Of a DNA stretch of 64,000 nt, positions 1 through 10,789 are shown piece after piece (the first letter of the stretch is position 1; every line of letters starts with the position of its first letter). The notes below the pieces were generated by a model. The model saw nothing but the letters and a program-made list of their open reading frames with translations. It searched no databases and was not told the DNA's origin. This stretch comes from Apoda limacodes (lineage: Eukaryota; Arthropoda; Insecta; Lepidoptera; Limacodidae): positions 5,027,001 through 5,091,000 of the forward strand of contig OX291553.1 in the NCBI GenBank assembly GCA_946406115.1, written 5' to 3'. A program made the position numbers and the translations under genes.

Positions 1-84
1 ATTTAATATACAAGTCGAAAATGACGCTTTGGTTTAAATAGCCATATTGAGCAAAGGGAATAGAAAACCACTGACAATGTCTTC

Positions 85-300
85 CCATACACAAATATAT
101 AAAAAGGAAGGGTCAACGTTTTGTTACAGATGAAAAATAGTATTCCAGCTCAGTGGATTTCTTACGACAATTAATCTTTTCGCAGCCCTATTGTTGGTGG
201 CAATGAAGAAATCATTAAATGCGTTCTTGGCTTTAATACGAATTATTATTATACCCTTAGTTAGATTTACGGTTCTTAGAACAGATATTATGAAATTAAC
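85..300 (+). repeat. dispersed repeat, copy 1 of an inverted pair
   Basis: This stretch matches the reverse complement of about 15230-15415. Shared blocks include GGGTCAACGTTTTGTTACA, AATAGTATTCCAGCTCAGTG and CCCTATTGTTGGTG, with scattered substitutions and small indels between them. The two copies lie in opposite orientation about 15 kb apart. No coding potential is apparent; the short ORF at 191-373 is low-complexity hydrophobic sequence. It is probably the end or LTR-like part of a mobile element, because an integrase-like scrap lies just upstream of the second copy in that copy's orientation. The family is unknown to me. Confidence 0.6.
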
Positions 301-429
301 TTTATTTACGAGTAAAAGTCTGAAAACAAACTGGAAGGGTGCGAAATATCTCTATCAATACATTTTTTTTTAAATTAAATATATTCTATAAGAATTATCA
401 GGGAAAATTAACAGGGGTTACGATTTAAC

Positions 430-645
430 TTCGCGTCCTGACAGGCAAAGGTTCGAGCATGGCGTGTACCATAATGCACTCCTTTGGCTTTTCGATAAAG
501 GAAAAACTTTGTCATGTAATCGGGTACGCACTGGATTCGCGTGTGGTAGGTACATGTCTTAAAATCACCCTGGGTGAGGGTAGGCCGCTTCCCAACAGAG
601 GGAACGTATGAGGCTGGTTAGAATGATAAATTGCAAAATGAAGAT
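430..645 (+). mobile_element. SINE or RTE 3'-tail-like repeat
   Basis: The block resembles a very common lepidopteran SINE/RTE tail. It has a box-B-like AAGGTTCGAGC, then GCGTGTACCATAATG, a GGAAAAACTTTGTCATG segment (compare the usual GGAAAACATCGTGAGG), GGGTGAGGGTAGGCCG, and an end near GAGGCTGG. A second diverged copy in the same order lies at 16180-16412. No protein is encoded. The assignment rests on order and similarity of motifs between the two copies and on recall of the family. Confidence 0.5.
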
Positions 646-888
646 CAGCGCTTTTAATATTCGCGTTTGATAGTCGACGAACAATATTGGCATCATATCA
701 CTTACAAATTTATTTTTTTAGTTAAATTTTAATTATATCTAATCATTGCTTTTAAATTATAATTTTTTATTAGTGTTGTTTTATAAACAGCTTGCGAGGC
801 TTACCCGCGTTCGAAGATTTTTATACCTTACTGACGGTATAAGTGCGCGCTGTTTACCCAACTCAGTGATCGACGGGAGCTTGCCAAT

Positions 889-982
889 GGTGCCTGTTCG
901 GGAAAGATTTATTACTCATCAGTCGGACCGGCGTGACAAGTTAAATAGGATTGTCGCGCCTTCTCTGTGTGCACCGGCGCAC
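889..982 (+). repeat. inverted repeat, left arm
   Basis: This arm pairs with 1201-1296 as an inverted repeat of about 90 bp. It contains GTTCGGGAAAGATTTATTAC and CGGCGTGACAAGTTAAATAG, and the same words appear reverse-complemented in the right arm with few mismatches. The spacer is about 220 bp. The similarity does not continue outward past 889 or 1296, so these may be arms of a foldback element or two opposed copies of a short repeat. Confidence 0.7.
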
Positions 983-1200
983 TTATAATATTTGATAAGT
1001 CGCGGCTGCGTACGTTTGTTTTTTGAGGTAATTTTATATTAAATGGATAAAAGACAGTGAACAGAGAAACACAAAACAGACATATACACAAACCCATTAC
1101 ACCCCATTTAACACAAGTTTATCAAAAACCGTAAGTACGACCTTATTTTTCTTAAGGACTACGTGTGGCCTAGTTTTAGAAACCAGTCTTTGGTAGCAGA

Positions 1201-1296
1201 GCGTGGCGCCAGTCCACACAGGGTAAGCGCGACAATCCTATTTAACTTGTCACGCCGGTCCGATCGATAAGTAATAAATCTTTCCCGAACAGTGCC
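1201..1296 (-). repeat. inverted repeat, right arm
   Basis: Reverse-complement partner of 889-982. The core GACAATCCTATTTAACTTGT is an exact inverted match to the left arm. Confidence 0.7.
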
Positions 1297-1840
1297 TATG
1301 CCACTAAGGTGAGTCCCGCTTTTTACTTATTGAGGTCCAACACGCCTGCGAAACGTCAGTTTAGGCTTTCTGTAGATTTTAACTAATGCACTTTTTATTT
1401 CTACAAAAAAAAATGCTGAAATCGGTATAATATAAGTAGAAAAGGTTAGTATATTGCGAGAACAAAGTAAACGTCTGTAAGGGTTGCTCTTTAAATTTAC
1501 GTATCAGTTGATTCCTGAGAAGTTTATTTTGTATTTCAATAAACGTTTAGGTACTTTTTTATTTTGTTGTAATAAATAACTGTGATTGGTGTTTTCTTTG
1601 AAAACCTTGTTTTATTATAAATTTATATACCTACTTTACATACTTATCCTTAGAAAATTTGGACATAAGTAGGTATATTTTTGCCTACAGGTTGTAATTT
1701 ATATACGTACGCCTCTAAAACGTATGATAAGGCGTTGTGTACATCTGAAATAGATTAGTCTAATAATATTAAACTATTTAAGTATGAATTTTAAGTCTGA
1801 AAATGCAAACTGTAATATCAATGAGCCAGTTGGCATTTTA
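1297..1840. other. no gene seen
   Basis: AT-rich sequence with short stops in all frames. I recognise no repeat or coding remnant here. Confidence 0.5.
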
Positions 1841-1842
1841 CC

Positions 1843-1912
1843 TCGAAGGCTCAGTTGGCAGAGCACTTTCACAGATTGCATTTTCAAGTTCTGGCTTGAG
1901 GTTAATCTTTTG
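1843..1912 (+). mobile_element. tRNA-like SINE head
   Basis: GGCTCAGTTGGCAGAGCAC is a good match to a pol III box A and D-arm. About 30 bases later TTTTCAAGTTCTGGCTTGAG resembles a decayed box B and T-arm, followed by GTTAATC. The 3' end CTGGCTTGAGGTTAATC matches CTGGCTCGAGGTTAATC on the minus strand at 6776-6795, so both appear to be copies of one tRNA-derived family. The anticodon arm does not pair convincingly, so this is not a working tRNA gene. Confidence 0.5.
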
Positions 1913-2886
1913 ACAGTTTTTTTACTATGAAATGAACATTTTTTGATATGACATTGTTATACGCGCCTATTAAAGCTACCAGCGATGCGTTTATTGTAGG
2001 GGTTTCTAAATTTATAAATAAATATGTGTGTATAAAATTTCTAGCGCCCATGTGGTGATTGAATTTCGTGTTCAAGAGTCGTGAAGTGACAGATCTTCGG
2101 TGCTTATGTTATGAACAGTAAATACAAATAACATCAAAGGAACTTAAGTGGTATATATGTCGCAGGCAAATCGTTTAATTCGCCGTTTTACAATATGCCT
2201 AGGCAGATCGTAAAGTATGGAAACGAAAGGAACAGAAATCTCACAACAATCGATAATCTGTATATGTTAGAGGTGTTTGCACTCTCAACTACAATTGATA
2301 TGCGCTTGCAATTTAATTCTATTATCATAAGAATATTTCAAAAATAGCATGAAAGGCTACAACATAAAAGACGGAACTTTGTAAAGTAAAAGTTACCTAT
2401 AGGTTGTTACTTGTTAATGAAACAGAAAATTTGTCAAAAGAAGCATTGAAGTTTTACAACCGATTAACAATTTTTAGATATTGAATTAACGCTTTTATTG
2501 AAATAATAAAAGCGTAAATTTTCTTTTTAATTATATTATAAGCGGGTGTTCCTCGAAGCAAACAAAGAAGCTACTTTCATCTTCCTTTGTATTTTGTTTC
2601 AGGTAATTTTTCCACGTAATTGGAGCTTCGAGGCACTAACGCTTCTATCGCCTCCACCAATATTTTCTTGTTTAATTAAATTTATCAAAAGGAAGACATC
2701 TGCTGTATTATTTTTCTCAGCCTTCTACAAAGTAAACGAAAAGGAATTAGAAAATATACAATTTTGTTTAAATTTGCAACTTTGTTACTTACATGTTTAA
2801 AGGATTTAATTAATCTACCAAAGGCTTCCCAATTTCAACACAAAACAAAACCGACCTCACATAATTTGTAAACATTGACTTAAAGA
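1913..2886. other. no gene seen
   Basis: AT-rich. The 84-codon ORF at 2546-2800 has no recognisable domain, and its composition follows the local DNA. Confidence 0.5.
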
Positions 2887-2887
2887 C

Positions 2888-3656
2888 AACAAAAAAAAAC
2901 CGCTCATGTGCGAGTTGGACTCGCGCACGAAGGGTTCCGCACCGTGATCTATCAGCCAAAAAATCACGTTTGTTGTTTCAAACTCACCCTTAAATATTTA
3001 AAGTGCATATATAACTAAATATTCTCTGAAAATCACGTTTGTTGCATGAGAGCCCCCTTACATATTTATTTTATTCTGTTTTAGGGTTCCGTAGCCAAAT
3101 GGCAAAAACGGAACCCTTATAGATTCGTCATGTCTGTCCCTCTGTCCGTCCGTATGACAAAGCCACTTTTTAATTAGATGTAATTTGTAAACCGCATTAA
3201 GATTTTCACACAAAAATAGAAAAAAAACAATAAATTTTTGGGGTTCCCTATACTTAGATATGAAACTCAAAGTATCTATGTATATATCTTCAAAAAAGAT
3301 AATAAGGTTTCTAATATAATTTTTTTCTAAACTAGATAGTTTGCGCAGAGACACTTTCAAAGTGGTAAAATGTGTGTCCCCCCCCCCTCTGTAACTTCTA
3401 AAATAAGAGAATGATAAAACTAATAAAAATATATGATGTACATTACCATGTAAACTTCCACCGAAAATTAGTTTGAATGAGAGATCTAGTCGTTTTTTTT
3501 TTTAATACGTCATAAATCGTAAACCGCAATTTACCTTTCATTCAATCAACTCAAATATGAAAATATTTTTGTTTGTGTTTGTAGATTACATAAATGGTGG
3601 TAGGTACGGAACACTCGGTGCGCAAGTCCAACTCGCACTTGGCCGGTTTTTTAGTA
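2888..3656. mobile_element. TIR-flanked lepidopteran dispersed repeat
   Basis: The left end (from about 2888) reads AAAACCGCTCATGTGCGAGTTGGACTCGCGCACGAAGGGTTCC in essence. The right end (3606-3656) is its diverged reverse complement (TCCAACTCGCACTTGGCCGG then a T run). The two ends thus form roughly 45-bp terminal inverted repeats. Inside, at 3083-3160, is TAGGGTTCCGTAGCCAAATG with GGAACCCTTATAGATTCGTC, another common lepidopteran repeat block. It may be a single non-autonomous DNA element or two opposed copies of one short repeat. No transposase ORF is present. Confidence 0.5.
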
Positions 3657-3808
3657 TTTGTTGTTATAGCGGCAACAGAAATACATCATCTGTGAAAATT
3701 TCAACTGTCTAACTATCACGGTTCATGAGATACAGCCTGGTGACAGACGGACGGACGGACAGCGGAGTCTTCCCGTTTTTTTTACCCTTTGTGTACGGAA
3801 CCCTAAAA
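3657..3808 (+). repeat. GGTACGGAACCCTAA-type repeat tail
   Basis: The stretch contains CGGTTCATGAGATACAGCCT, ACAGACGGACGGACGGACAG, CGGAGTCTTCCCG and ends GTACGGAACCCTAAAAA. This is the usual 3' part of the same dispersed repeat family whose 5' end is at 2888. It directly abuts the inverted end at 3656. Confidence 0.55.
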
Positions 3809-4190
3809 AATCAACTGCAATATGTGAGTATATTTCTAGTTAAGAGTAAAAGTTCGATCTAAGGAAGGTTAACGTTGTTAGTGAAGACCCGAAGAATAGG
3901 TCGCTACCCTATATAAGAACTCTCAGGGTAGCTACGCCATTAGCGAAGTAAACAATCATTTTTGTACACAGCCATTTTAAATATGATTGTTACTGTTTTG
4001 GATTAAATCATCATATTAATTTGAACCGACCTAATGCATTTATCTGAGGAAGTACTGCAAGTCGACAAAGTGTGGCAGGCAAGTATTAAAATTTTGAGGT
4101 AGGGACAAAGTTAAATTTTTTTCATATAATTCATATTTTTATAGAAATAATAGGGATATTTTATATAGGAGATAAACGACTTCGGGTTAC
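3809..4190. other. no gene seen
   Basis: Anonymous AT-rich sequence with no recognised repeat or ORF. Confidence 0.5.
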
Positions 4191-4199
4191 TCAGAAAGT

Positions 4200-4312
4200 C
4201 ACAGTACATATATTTTACAAATAGACACATCTTTATAGAATTAATAAATACGTTATACATATACATACTTTGAAATAATATTTATTCGTTTGAGACTTCC
4301 TGAAGTCTTTAA
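4200..4312 (+). repeat. dispersed repeat A, copy 1
   Basis: This aligns by eye with 6590-6700. Shared features in order are TTACAAA, CACA, TCTT/CATAGAATTAA, AATACG, ATATA..TACATAC, ATTCGTTT/CTTCGTTT, GACTYCCTG and GTCTT. Divergence is substantial. The family is unknown. Confidence 0.45.
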
Positions 4313-6455
4313 AGAAAATATATCATTAATGCCCAAAGATGCAATCATAATATAGGATATGATAATATATGTATATATATTATTAATTTTGTTATTTCAC
4401 TTATTTTCACCAAGATAAGATCTAGTGGTCTATCGGGTAGGAGCTGGTGGAGTGACAATTGGATGCACCATCACGACGTTAAGTAACACCAAAAAGAATT
4501 TTTCACATTTGAACTTTTTACATTAATTTTTCAAATATAAAAGTTAAAAGATTTTAAAGTGAAATACGAATATGTTTTAATATATTTTAAAATTTTAGTC
4601 CCATTATCTATTGTAAAACAAATTGTAGTATAAAAATTAAAAACAGAACAGAAAATGTTATTCTAAAGAAATCAATTATATCCAAGAGTTTACTGAGCTT
4701 TCTGACTGTCACAGCAATGGAAGCTTCGAAGCCTCAATTACAGTAAGAGCTTTCGAAAAATCATCCAATAAATCTTCTAATTCCGTAGACGAAATCAAAG
4801 TCAAACAAAATGTTCTTGAAACTGGTTTGTTAGTTTTATTCAGTGGATTTTCTCTTGAAGCTTAGTAATAATATTAAAGACTCCTGTATCTATTTGATAT
4901 AAATAAAGAATAAGTCATATATTAAGTTATTTAAAAAGTTAAGTATAGATAATGCTGAGCAAGTTACATAATTTAGGCAAAGTTCAAAACAAAAAATGCC
5001 ACAAACACAACAATTTGATGATTTTAATTTATTGCAACTTAAGTGCCCATGCAATTACGCGTATAATTTATTCTTAATTGATTTTTCTTAAAAAGGACCA
5101 TACACTTTTCATTACCTGTACCGTTGTTAGATACCTCAGGAACCTAACTGTAAAAAATTTAAATATTATTTATTACTTTTCCGCATCCCAATTACGTATC
5201 TAAAATTAAAAATAAAAATAGATAAATATCTGGTAATATTTTCTTTTACAAAGATAATTCGTAATTAACAGTAAAGTTTTTTATAAATTATTACAATAAA
5301 ATATACTTAAAACCTAAAAATGAAAAGGACAGAGAGAACCGTTTGAAAGCACATCAGATAGCTTCAAGTTAAAAAAGTAAATAGAAAATAAATCACAGAG
5401 ATGATTTTAAAAAGGCTGAAAAAACAGGCAAACAGCAACAGGATATTAAAATAAAAACTCCTGCTGAGACAACTACCAGTGTTATACCGGATTTTAAGAG
5501 GAATACTGTATCAAATCAAGTGGTCGCAGAGGCTCATGATCTTTGTGTGATGTGCAAACTAGTAGACTACATACAGACCCATATACAAAATTACTGTGAA
5601 ATGACCCACCGTGAATTACGTTTTGAAGGCGGCACGTTTGAGCGGTACAGATGAGTACATGGGAAAATTTATATTTTGAGGTGCAAGTGAGGAATTACGA
5701 CTAATTATTTTAGTAAGGCTTTCTTCTAGATGATAGATCATTAAAAACCAATAACGAAAAACCTAGCTCTGTACAAAAGTAGTGATACCGGAACTTTCAA
5801 GTTTATAGACGTTTAGATACTGTAAGTGTCGTGTGCTGTGACATCAACTCTTTAGATACTGTGAGCGTGAGTGTACTGTGACTTTATTCTTAACAACATT
5901 GGATATTTGGGTAGTTTTGATGCTGCTTGTTCCCATCTATTCAGAACACCTCGCTGAAAACAGTCTGCTCGTGACAACAGTAAGTACAACCAGATTCGAA
6001 CCGAGAACTGAAAATGTTTTATTTGCGTGTAAGACACGAAAAAAAAATTACGAATAAAATATTCGTAACATTCAGGTTACTAATAACTTAAATTTCTAAT
6101 CCTTAAATTTAAAAAAAAACCTATGTTGATTATTTAAGCCGTCAATTACTATATTGATTATTTTTTAACTAAACAAGAAAATATAAAGATGAAAATAAGC
6201 ATTAATACCTCGAGGCTTTCATTGCGTGAATAAATCTGTTGCTAAATATAAAAGTTGTAGGAAGCAAAAGCGGCTTGTATGAAACTTTTTGAGTTGATAA
6301 TGTAGTATAAATTAATTAAATAAACAATAATAAACGCAAAAGATAAATTTATTTCAAAAAATATTTCTTAGCAAATGTTTATCCAGCTCAGTTCAGGTTT
6401 TACCTTGTAGTTGAACCCAATCGCCCGATATCCCAAATAAAAACTTATATCCTTC
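4313..6455. other. no gene seen
   Basis: A long AT-rich stretch with frequent stops in all frames. The 61-codon minus-strand ORF at 5852-6037 has no recognisable domain. Duplicated words such as TTTAGATACTGTAAGTGTCG / TTTAGATACTGTGAGCGTGA (about 5810-5880) look like a short local duplication. Confidence 0.45.
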
Positions 6456-6459
6456 TAGC

Positions 6460-6560
6460 TACTTGTTAGGCAGAAGAAATTCATATGCTTCGTTCACTTT
6501 AGTCCTAAGTTGTAGAACTATGTTATGGAAATAGTTAGTACATAACCTTTACATAGTGTA
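6460..6560 (+). repeat. dispersed repeat B, copy 1
   Basis: It shares TCCTTCTAGCTACT, AGGCAG.AGAAA, ACTATGTTATGG/ACTGTGTTGTT and TTAGTACATA with 8640-8735 in the same order. It lies next to repeat A (6590-6700), so the two may be parts of one larger element. Confidence 0.45.
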
Positions 6561-6589
6561 ACTCCTAGTTACTTATAAAGTCCAAATAC

Positions 6590-6700
6590 ATGAATCTTAC
6601 AAACACACAAAATCTTCATAGAATTAAAAAATACGATATAAATATATACATACAAATAATCTTGCTTCGTTTATGACTCCCTGCAGGTTAGAGTCTTAGA
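6590..6700 (+). repeat. dispersed repeat A, copy 2
   Basis: Partner of 4200-4312; see that entry for the shared words. Confidence 0.45.
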
Positions 6701-6772
6701 AGTAAAAAAATATTTTACGTGCCATATCTATATAGCGAAATTATCAATATAAATAAATACTTTTATAGCAAA

Positions 6773-6845
6773 GATTAACCTCGAGCCAGGACTTGAACCT
6801 GCAACCCTTACATTTCGAGGCAAAAGTCTGGCTGATGAGCGTATT
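6773..6845 (-). mobile_element. tRNA-like SINE fragment
   Basis: Read on the minus strand it has GGTTGCAGGTTCAAGTCCTG, a clear box B and T-arm, followed by GCTCGAGGTTAATC. The 3' end matches the tRNA-like piece at 1843-1912. The box A half is poorly preserved. It is a tRNA-derived SINE remnant rather than a tRNA gene. Confidence 0.5.
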
Positions 6846-6959
6846 TCTATGGCAAAGATGTAGTTGGTTTGGGAAAAAAAAGAGGGTCTTCATAAAATAT
6901 ATTTTTATTATTTTTACTGTATTGTACGGTAATACACGTAAGCTTGTAACTTATTCGAT

Positions 6960-7035
6960 TCGGGCTCGTGCATTCTGTGGTGGTACGGAAAGCCCTCGGT
7001 GCGCTAGTCCGACTTGCACTTGACCGGTTGTCTTG
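6960..7035 (-). repeat. CGGCCAAGTGCGAGTTGGACT-type repeat end
   Basis: On the minus strand it reads ACCGGTCAAGTGCAAGTCGG, then ACTAGCGCACCGAGGGC and TTCCGTACCAC. This is a diverged copy of the 5' end seen at 2888 and, inverted, at 3606-3656. Confidence 0.5.
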
Positions 7036-7604
7036 TTAATGTTAAAATTATGTATTAAGTCACTTAGGTACTTAAATATTGCTATTATTGAATGAGTGGC
7101 TCTTAAAAGCAATCGACTTCTGATCCTCGATTGTTGAGTTTGTGTCGGACTAATAATGAGCTCGGGCAGGCGGCCCGCATCTCTCGAATGCCCACCCACC
7201 GGGCTCGGGAAGGATATACTTCCGAATTTCTATCTTTAATTTTCAATTTCCTTTAGGCTTCGTTCCCTCACAAAAATAAAAATACATCACTCACTGAGAT
7301 TACATTTATATTCAACGACAAGTTGTTTTTAGTTTTTTTTTATATAATAATATCAAACACTGAAGAATATTTATATGTCTTTTCTTAAAAAAAAGTAAAT
7401 GCCTCGTATTATTATACCCTTAAGGTGGTAGACCAGCTTACAGTCTGGTATGTTTAAAATTTTATTTATTCCAAAAACATATTTTTGTCTTTTAGGCTAT
7501 ATTATTAAACGGAAATACATACAAGCTTCAAACTTAAAACGATTATAGTGTAAGCTTTATAATATAGTAGGCAGTAGCAGTAGTAGATAGCAACAAATAA
7601 GAAA

Positions 7605-7665
7605 AAAAATCTAGTGGTACGAAACCCTAGATTCGTAAGTCCGACTCGCTCTTAGCCGGTTTTTA
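7605..7665 (-). repeat. CGGCCAAGTGCGAGTTGGACT-type repeat end
   Basis: On the minus strand it reads AAAACCGGCTAAGAGCGAGT, CGGACTTACGAATC and TAGGGTTTCGTACCAC. It is another diverged copy of the same repeat end, in the same orientation as 6960-7035. Confidence 0.5.
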
Positions 7666-7808
7666 TTTAATACAGACTGAGAAACATTAATGACTGTTAT
7701 AATCATTTTGAAAATACGAATAGCCTGATATTTATATATTTAGAGATTGAGCGAACTTACCTGTACGTGAAGTTCTGCCCTAATTATACGAAGCTTTGTA
7801 TATTATCG

Positions 7809-8036
7809 CTTGTAGTAGAGCATACAACTAATTAGGTAACCTAGTGATAAAAGTTTATATTAAAGTATAAAATATATAAATTATACGCTGGCCGCTCCAC
7901 ACTAGCGCTTAGCGATATTTTAAGTGTCTTTTTTGCTTATCTCGAGGACGAAGCTTGAGTATAATTTATATATTTCATACTTTAATATAAACTTTTATCA
8001 CTAAGTTACCTAATCAGTTGTACGCTCCACTACAAG
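7809..8036. mobile_element. near-perfect foldback / MITE
   Basis: Two arms of 78 bp (7809-7886 and 7959-8036) are inverted copies with about six mismatches, separated by a 72-bp loop. Left-arm words such as TAGTGATAAAAGTTTATATT and ATATATAAATTATAC recur reverse-complemented on the right. The ends are CTTGTAGT...ACTACAAG. A transcript would fold into one long hairpin. No transposase is encoded and I see no convincing target duplication, so the superfamily is undetermined. Confidence 0.8.
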
Positions 8037-8639
8037 GGTACAGACTTCTACGTTAAGGAGACTTAGGCTATAGTCAGCCTCTTTAGCCTAGTTCGAATTA
8101 GCGGGTGTTTGTCTAGCTATAAGCCACTCGACTGTTATAATTTTTGAGCCATTTTATATGACAACACAGCCAAGACCGACGGTTAAATGTGCTCTTCGAA
8201 GCACAGAGGAGCTTAGAAAGAGTTTCCACTAGGCGGTCATCCATCCAATCTCTAACCACGGCTGACATTGCTTAACTTAGCTTATCGTTTGTAACACATC
8301 AACATAGGAAGACGGACTATCTTTTAGGGCGCGTATACTAGTTTGTTGTGCCGCAGCCCGATTCAAAATAGAAGCGTGCCTAGGCCGAGCCTCCATCGCG
8401 CTGCGTGAAAGATCTGTCTCGTGGCGAATCCCTTCTCGTCGGGCCCACTATAGGCCTCGTCTCCTATCGGGTAGGTAGTACGGCTAGTGGAATTTTGCTG
8501 CACTGGTGGCTGAGACACCGACTGCGAACCTCGAGAAAACAATCATGAGTAGGGCCGCACAACTACTGCAAGAGTGCTGCCCTGTGAATACACTTTCGCT
8601 CAGTTCGGGTCTTAGACTGAAGAAAATTGCTCTGCACAT
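8037..8639. other. no gene seen
   Basis: Locally higher in GC than its surroundings (for example 8380-8480), with no ORF of note. It might be decayed 5' sequence of a mobile element; I cannot identify it. Confidence 0.4.
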
Positions 8640-8735
8640 ATCCTGAGTAAAATATGTCCTTCTAGCTACTATAGGCAGGAGAAACTCGTTTGTTGTATAA
8701 CTGTGTTGTTAAAATAAATTAGTACATATATTAAG
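8640..8735 (+). repeat. dispersed repeat B, copy 2
   Basis: Diverged partner of 6460-6560, with shared words TCCTTCTAGCTACT and TTAGTACATA. Confidence 0.45.
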
Positions 8736-9265
8736 ACATAGGAAAACCTTAGGCGTTTAGCTCGCGAAACCTTGAATTTTCTAATTTTGTTGCCTATATA
8801 CTATTGTCAAATGGCCTATGTATTTACACAAATGAACCCTATCACCCTGAGATCTGTCTACTAATTTATGCCATCACTTGATAGGCAGGAGTGCAATCGT
8901 CTAGCCGGTTCATCGGCAACTTTCTATGTAGGCAAAACAGGGCAATTGTACGTTTAGGCTAGAAAAATGCGACTAACGAACTATCTCCTTCATGATGATT
9001 ATGATAAATGAAAAAATAATTGAGTTTTAAAGCAGTTGAAGTGTTGTTATTGTAAATGCTCTTTATCCTATATAGAATACTAGAAGTATTAAGATAGATG
9101 ATTTGAACTTTGGGTAACTTTTAGTTTCAGGTATTACTATGGTCAATAAAGAAAGGGTCTAAAGTTAAATAATTTTAGTATATGGTATATAGTTAGTATA
9201 TAGTATAGTACAAAATAATAAAAAGCGGCTAAAATGTTTTTTTTTTTTATACCATGTTTTTGCAG
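8736..9265. other. no gene seen
   Basis: Anonymous AT-rich sequence with TAG/TATA-rich low complexity around 9170-9215. Confidence 0.5.
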
Positions 9266-9590
9266 AAAACCTTGGGGCAGGGAGCTCATTCTACAACTTA
9301 AGCGTTCGCGGGAGGAAGTTTCTCTGAAACCGCACTGTACGCGACCATTGTGTCGAGTGTGTGAGAATGAATTCCCTGCCGATGGCAAGCGGTGCGATGG
9401 TAGAAAGTAGCCGTGGGCATCATTTCGAACAATTCCTCAGAACACAACCCATTGTACAAGCGGTAGAACACACACAGTGAGGCAAAGTCTCTCCTCAGAC
9501 TTAAGGGCTCGATACCGTAAGTGAGTTTGGAATCGTCGACAATTCTCACTGCCCGTCGTTGAACCGAGTCGAAAGTGCAATTGATTAAAT
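9265..9590 (-). pseudogene. LINE ORF2 C-terminal remnant
   Basis: The minus-strand frame (open from about 9549 to 9298) reads VRIVDDSKLTYGIEPLSLRR, then DFASLCVFYRLYNGLCSEEL and FEMMPTATFYHRTACHRQG. This resembles the C-terminal tail of a LINE polymerase protein that is frequent in insect genomes (pattern VQRRAIRL..., PLSLRRDVASLCVFYR, SEELF). After an internal disruption, words like WNELPAP and GTFKK would be expected; only CPKVF-type traces remain. Upstream RT domains are absent, so this is a short 3' piece. It abuts the plus-strand jockey copy starting near 9620. The exact clade is uncertain. Confidence 0.65.
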
Positions 9591-9619
9591 CAATGGAGCC
9601 ATTACTGATATTAGAATAA

Positions 9620-9940
9620 ATGGATTATCTCTTCGTCGACTCCGGTCGGTTTCAATTGTGTTCAGGTTCAATAATTTTAAAAAAAACTAAATATGTATGG
9701 AGACACAAAAAAACAATAGTCTCGAATGAAAAGCAGACCAACAAAACGCACAATAATAACAGAAAATATTCAGAAGCTGTTAAAAACAATACCAGAAACC
9801 AATCCCAGGCAGAATCGCACACTACTAATCAAGCACTGGATCAAATGCTTATCAAACAATCAGAGAAATTTGACACTATCTTACAACAAATGAGTACCTT
9901 GCTGAGTCTCATTACAACACTCGTCAACAAACTAGCTTAA
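9620..9940 (+). pseudogene. jockey-like ORF1, C-terminal part
   Basis: The last about 70 codons (YSEAVKNN..., QALDQMLIKQSEKFDTILQQ, MSTLLSLITTLVNKLA) match the usual tail of jockey ORF1: a polar linker, then an amphipathic leucine-rich helix ending in NKL. The zinc-knuckle region that should lie upstream is not visible, so the copy is 5' truncated or decayed before 9620. The stop is followed within a few bases by the start of the endonuclease reading frame, the typical ORF1-ORF2 spacing. The first about 35 codons may be flanking sequence. Confidence 0.6.
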
Positions 9941-9942
9941 GA

Positions 9943-10560
9943 CGGCTTTAAAAATAGCCACTTGGAACGTAAATGGCTTACCTCCCAACAAACACGAGGT
10001 TGAGAGCCTACTGAACCTACACAATCTCGACATTGCACTGATATCTGAAACTCATCTAACAGACAAAAACCAAATCAGAATTAGAAGTTATAATATCTAC
10101 TACACTAATCATCCGCACGGCACAGCCCACGGCGGTACCGTAGTCATCATCAAGTCATCCATCAGACACGAACCACTTCAACAGTTTAAGACTGAACATA
10201 TTCAGGCAACCTAGGTTTTAATTCGAGATATAAATGAAAAAAGATGAATGAATGATATTACGGTGTCATGATAAACACAAGATAAGCGAGACTTAGTTCA
10301 CCGAATACATAAACTCCTTGGGAGAACGTTTTTTGGCAGGAGGAGACTGGAATGCCAAGCATGTATATTGGGGCTCTAGACTCACTACAACGCGAGGAAG
10401 AGAACTCAAAAAGACCATTGACAAAAACCATCTGACTACTATTGCAACACCTGAACCAACACACTGGCCCTCAGACCCCAACAGACTGTCCGACCTTATA
10501 GACTTCTTCATTTCAAAAGACTTAACAAGATACTTCTTCCAGGTGGAGTCTTGATTGGAT
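9943..10560 (+). pseudogene. jockey-like ORF2 endonuclease domain, broken
   Basis: The frame opens with LKIATWNVNGLPPNKHEVE, LDIALISETHLTDKNQIRIR and HGGTVVIIKSSI: the N of WNVNG and the E of SETHL are the metal-binding residues of the endonuclease fold. A stop and a shift occur near 10210-10320. The domain resumes with GERFLAGGDWNAKHVYWGSR, carrying the GDWN motif, and NRLSDLIDFFISK. Just after a further stop near 10554 the words GSSDHTPV give the catalytic SDH. All landmarks are present but split over at least three frames. Confidence 0.8.
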
Positions 10561-10789
10561 GGTTCATCTGATCATACCCCAGTATAATATCTATTAGCAA
10601 AACCATACTGCACTATGAAAAGAAACCTTACTTATACAACAAGTTCACTGACTGGGATTCCTTTCGCCACTTAGTAGAACATTCCCTACGCCTAAAAAAT
10701 GCTTTAAAAGATGAAACAGATATAGATAATGCTACAAAAAGTTTTATGACTATAATACAGCAGGCATGTTGGAAATGTATACCATAATT

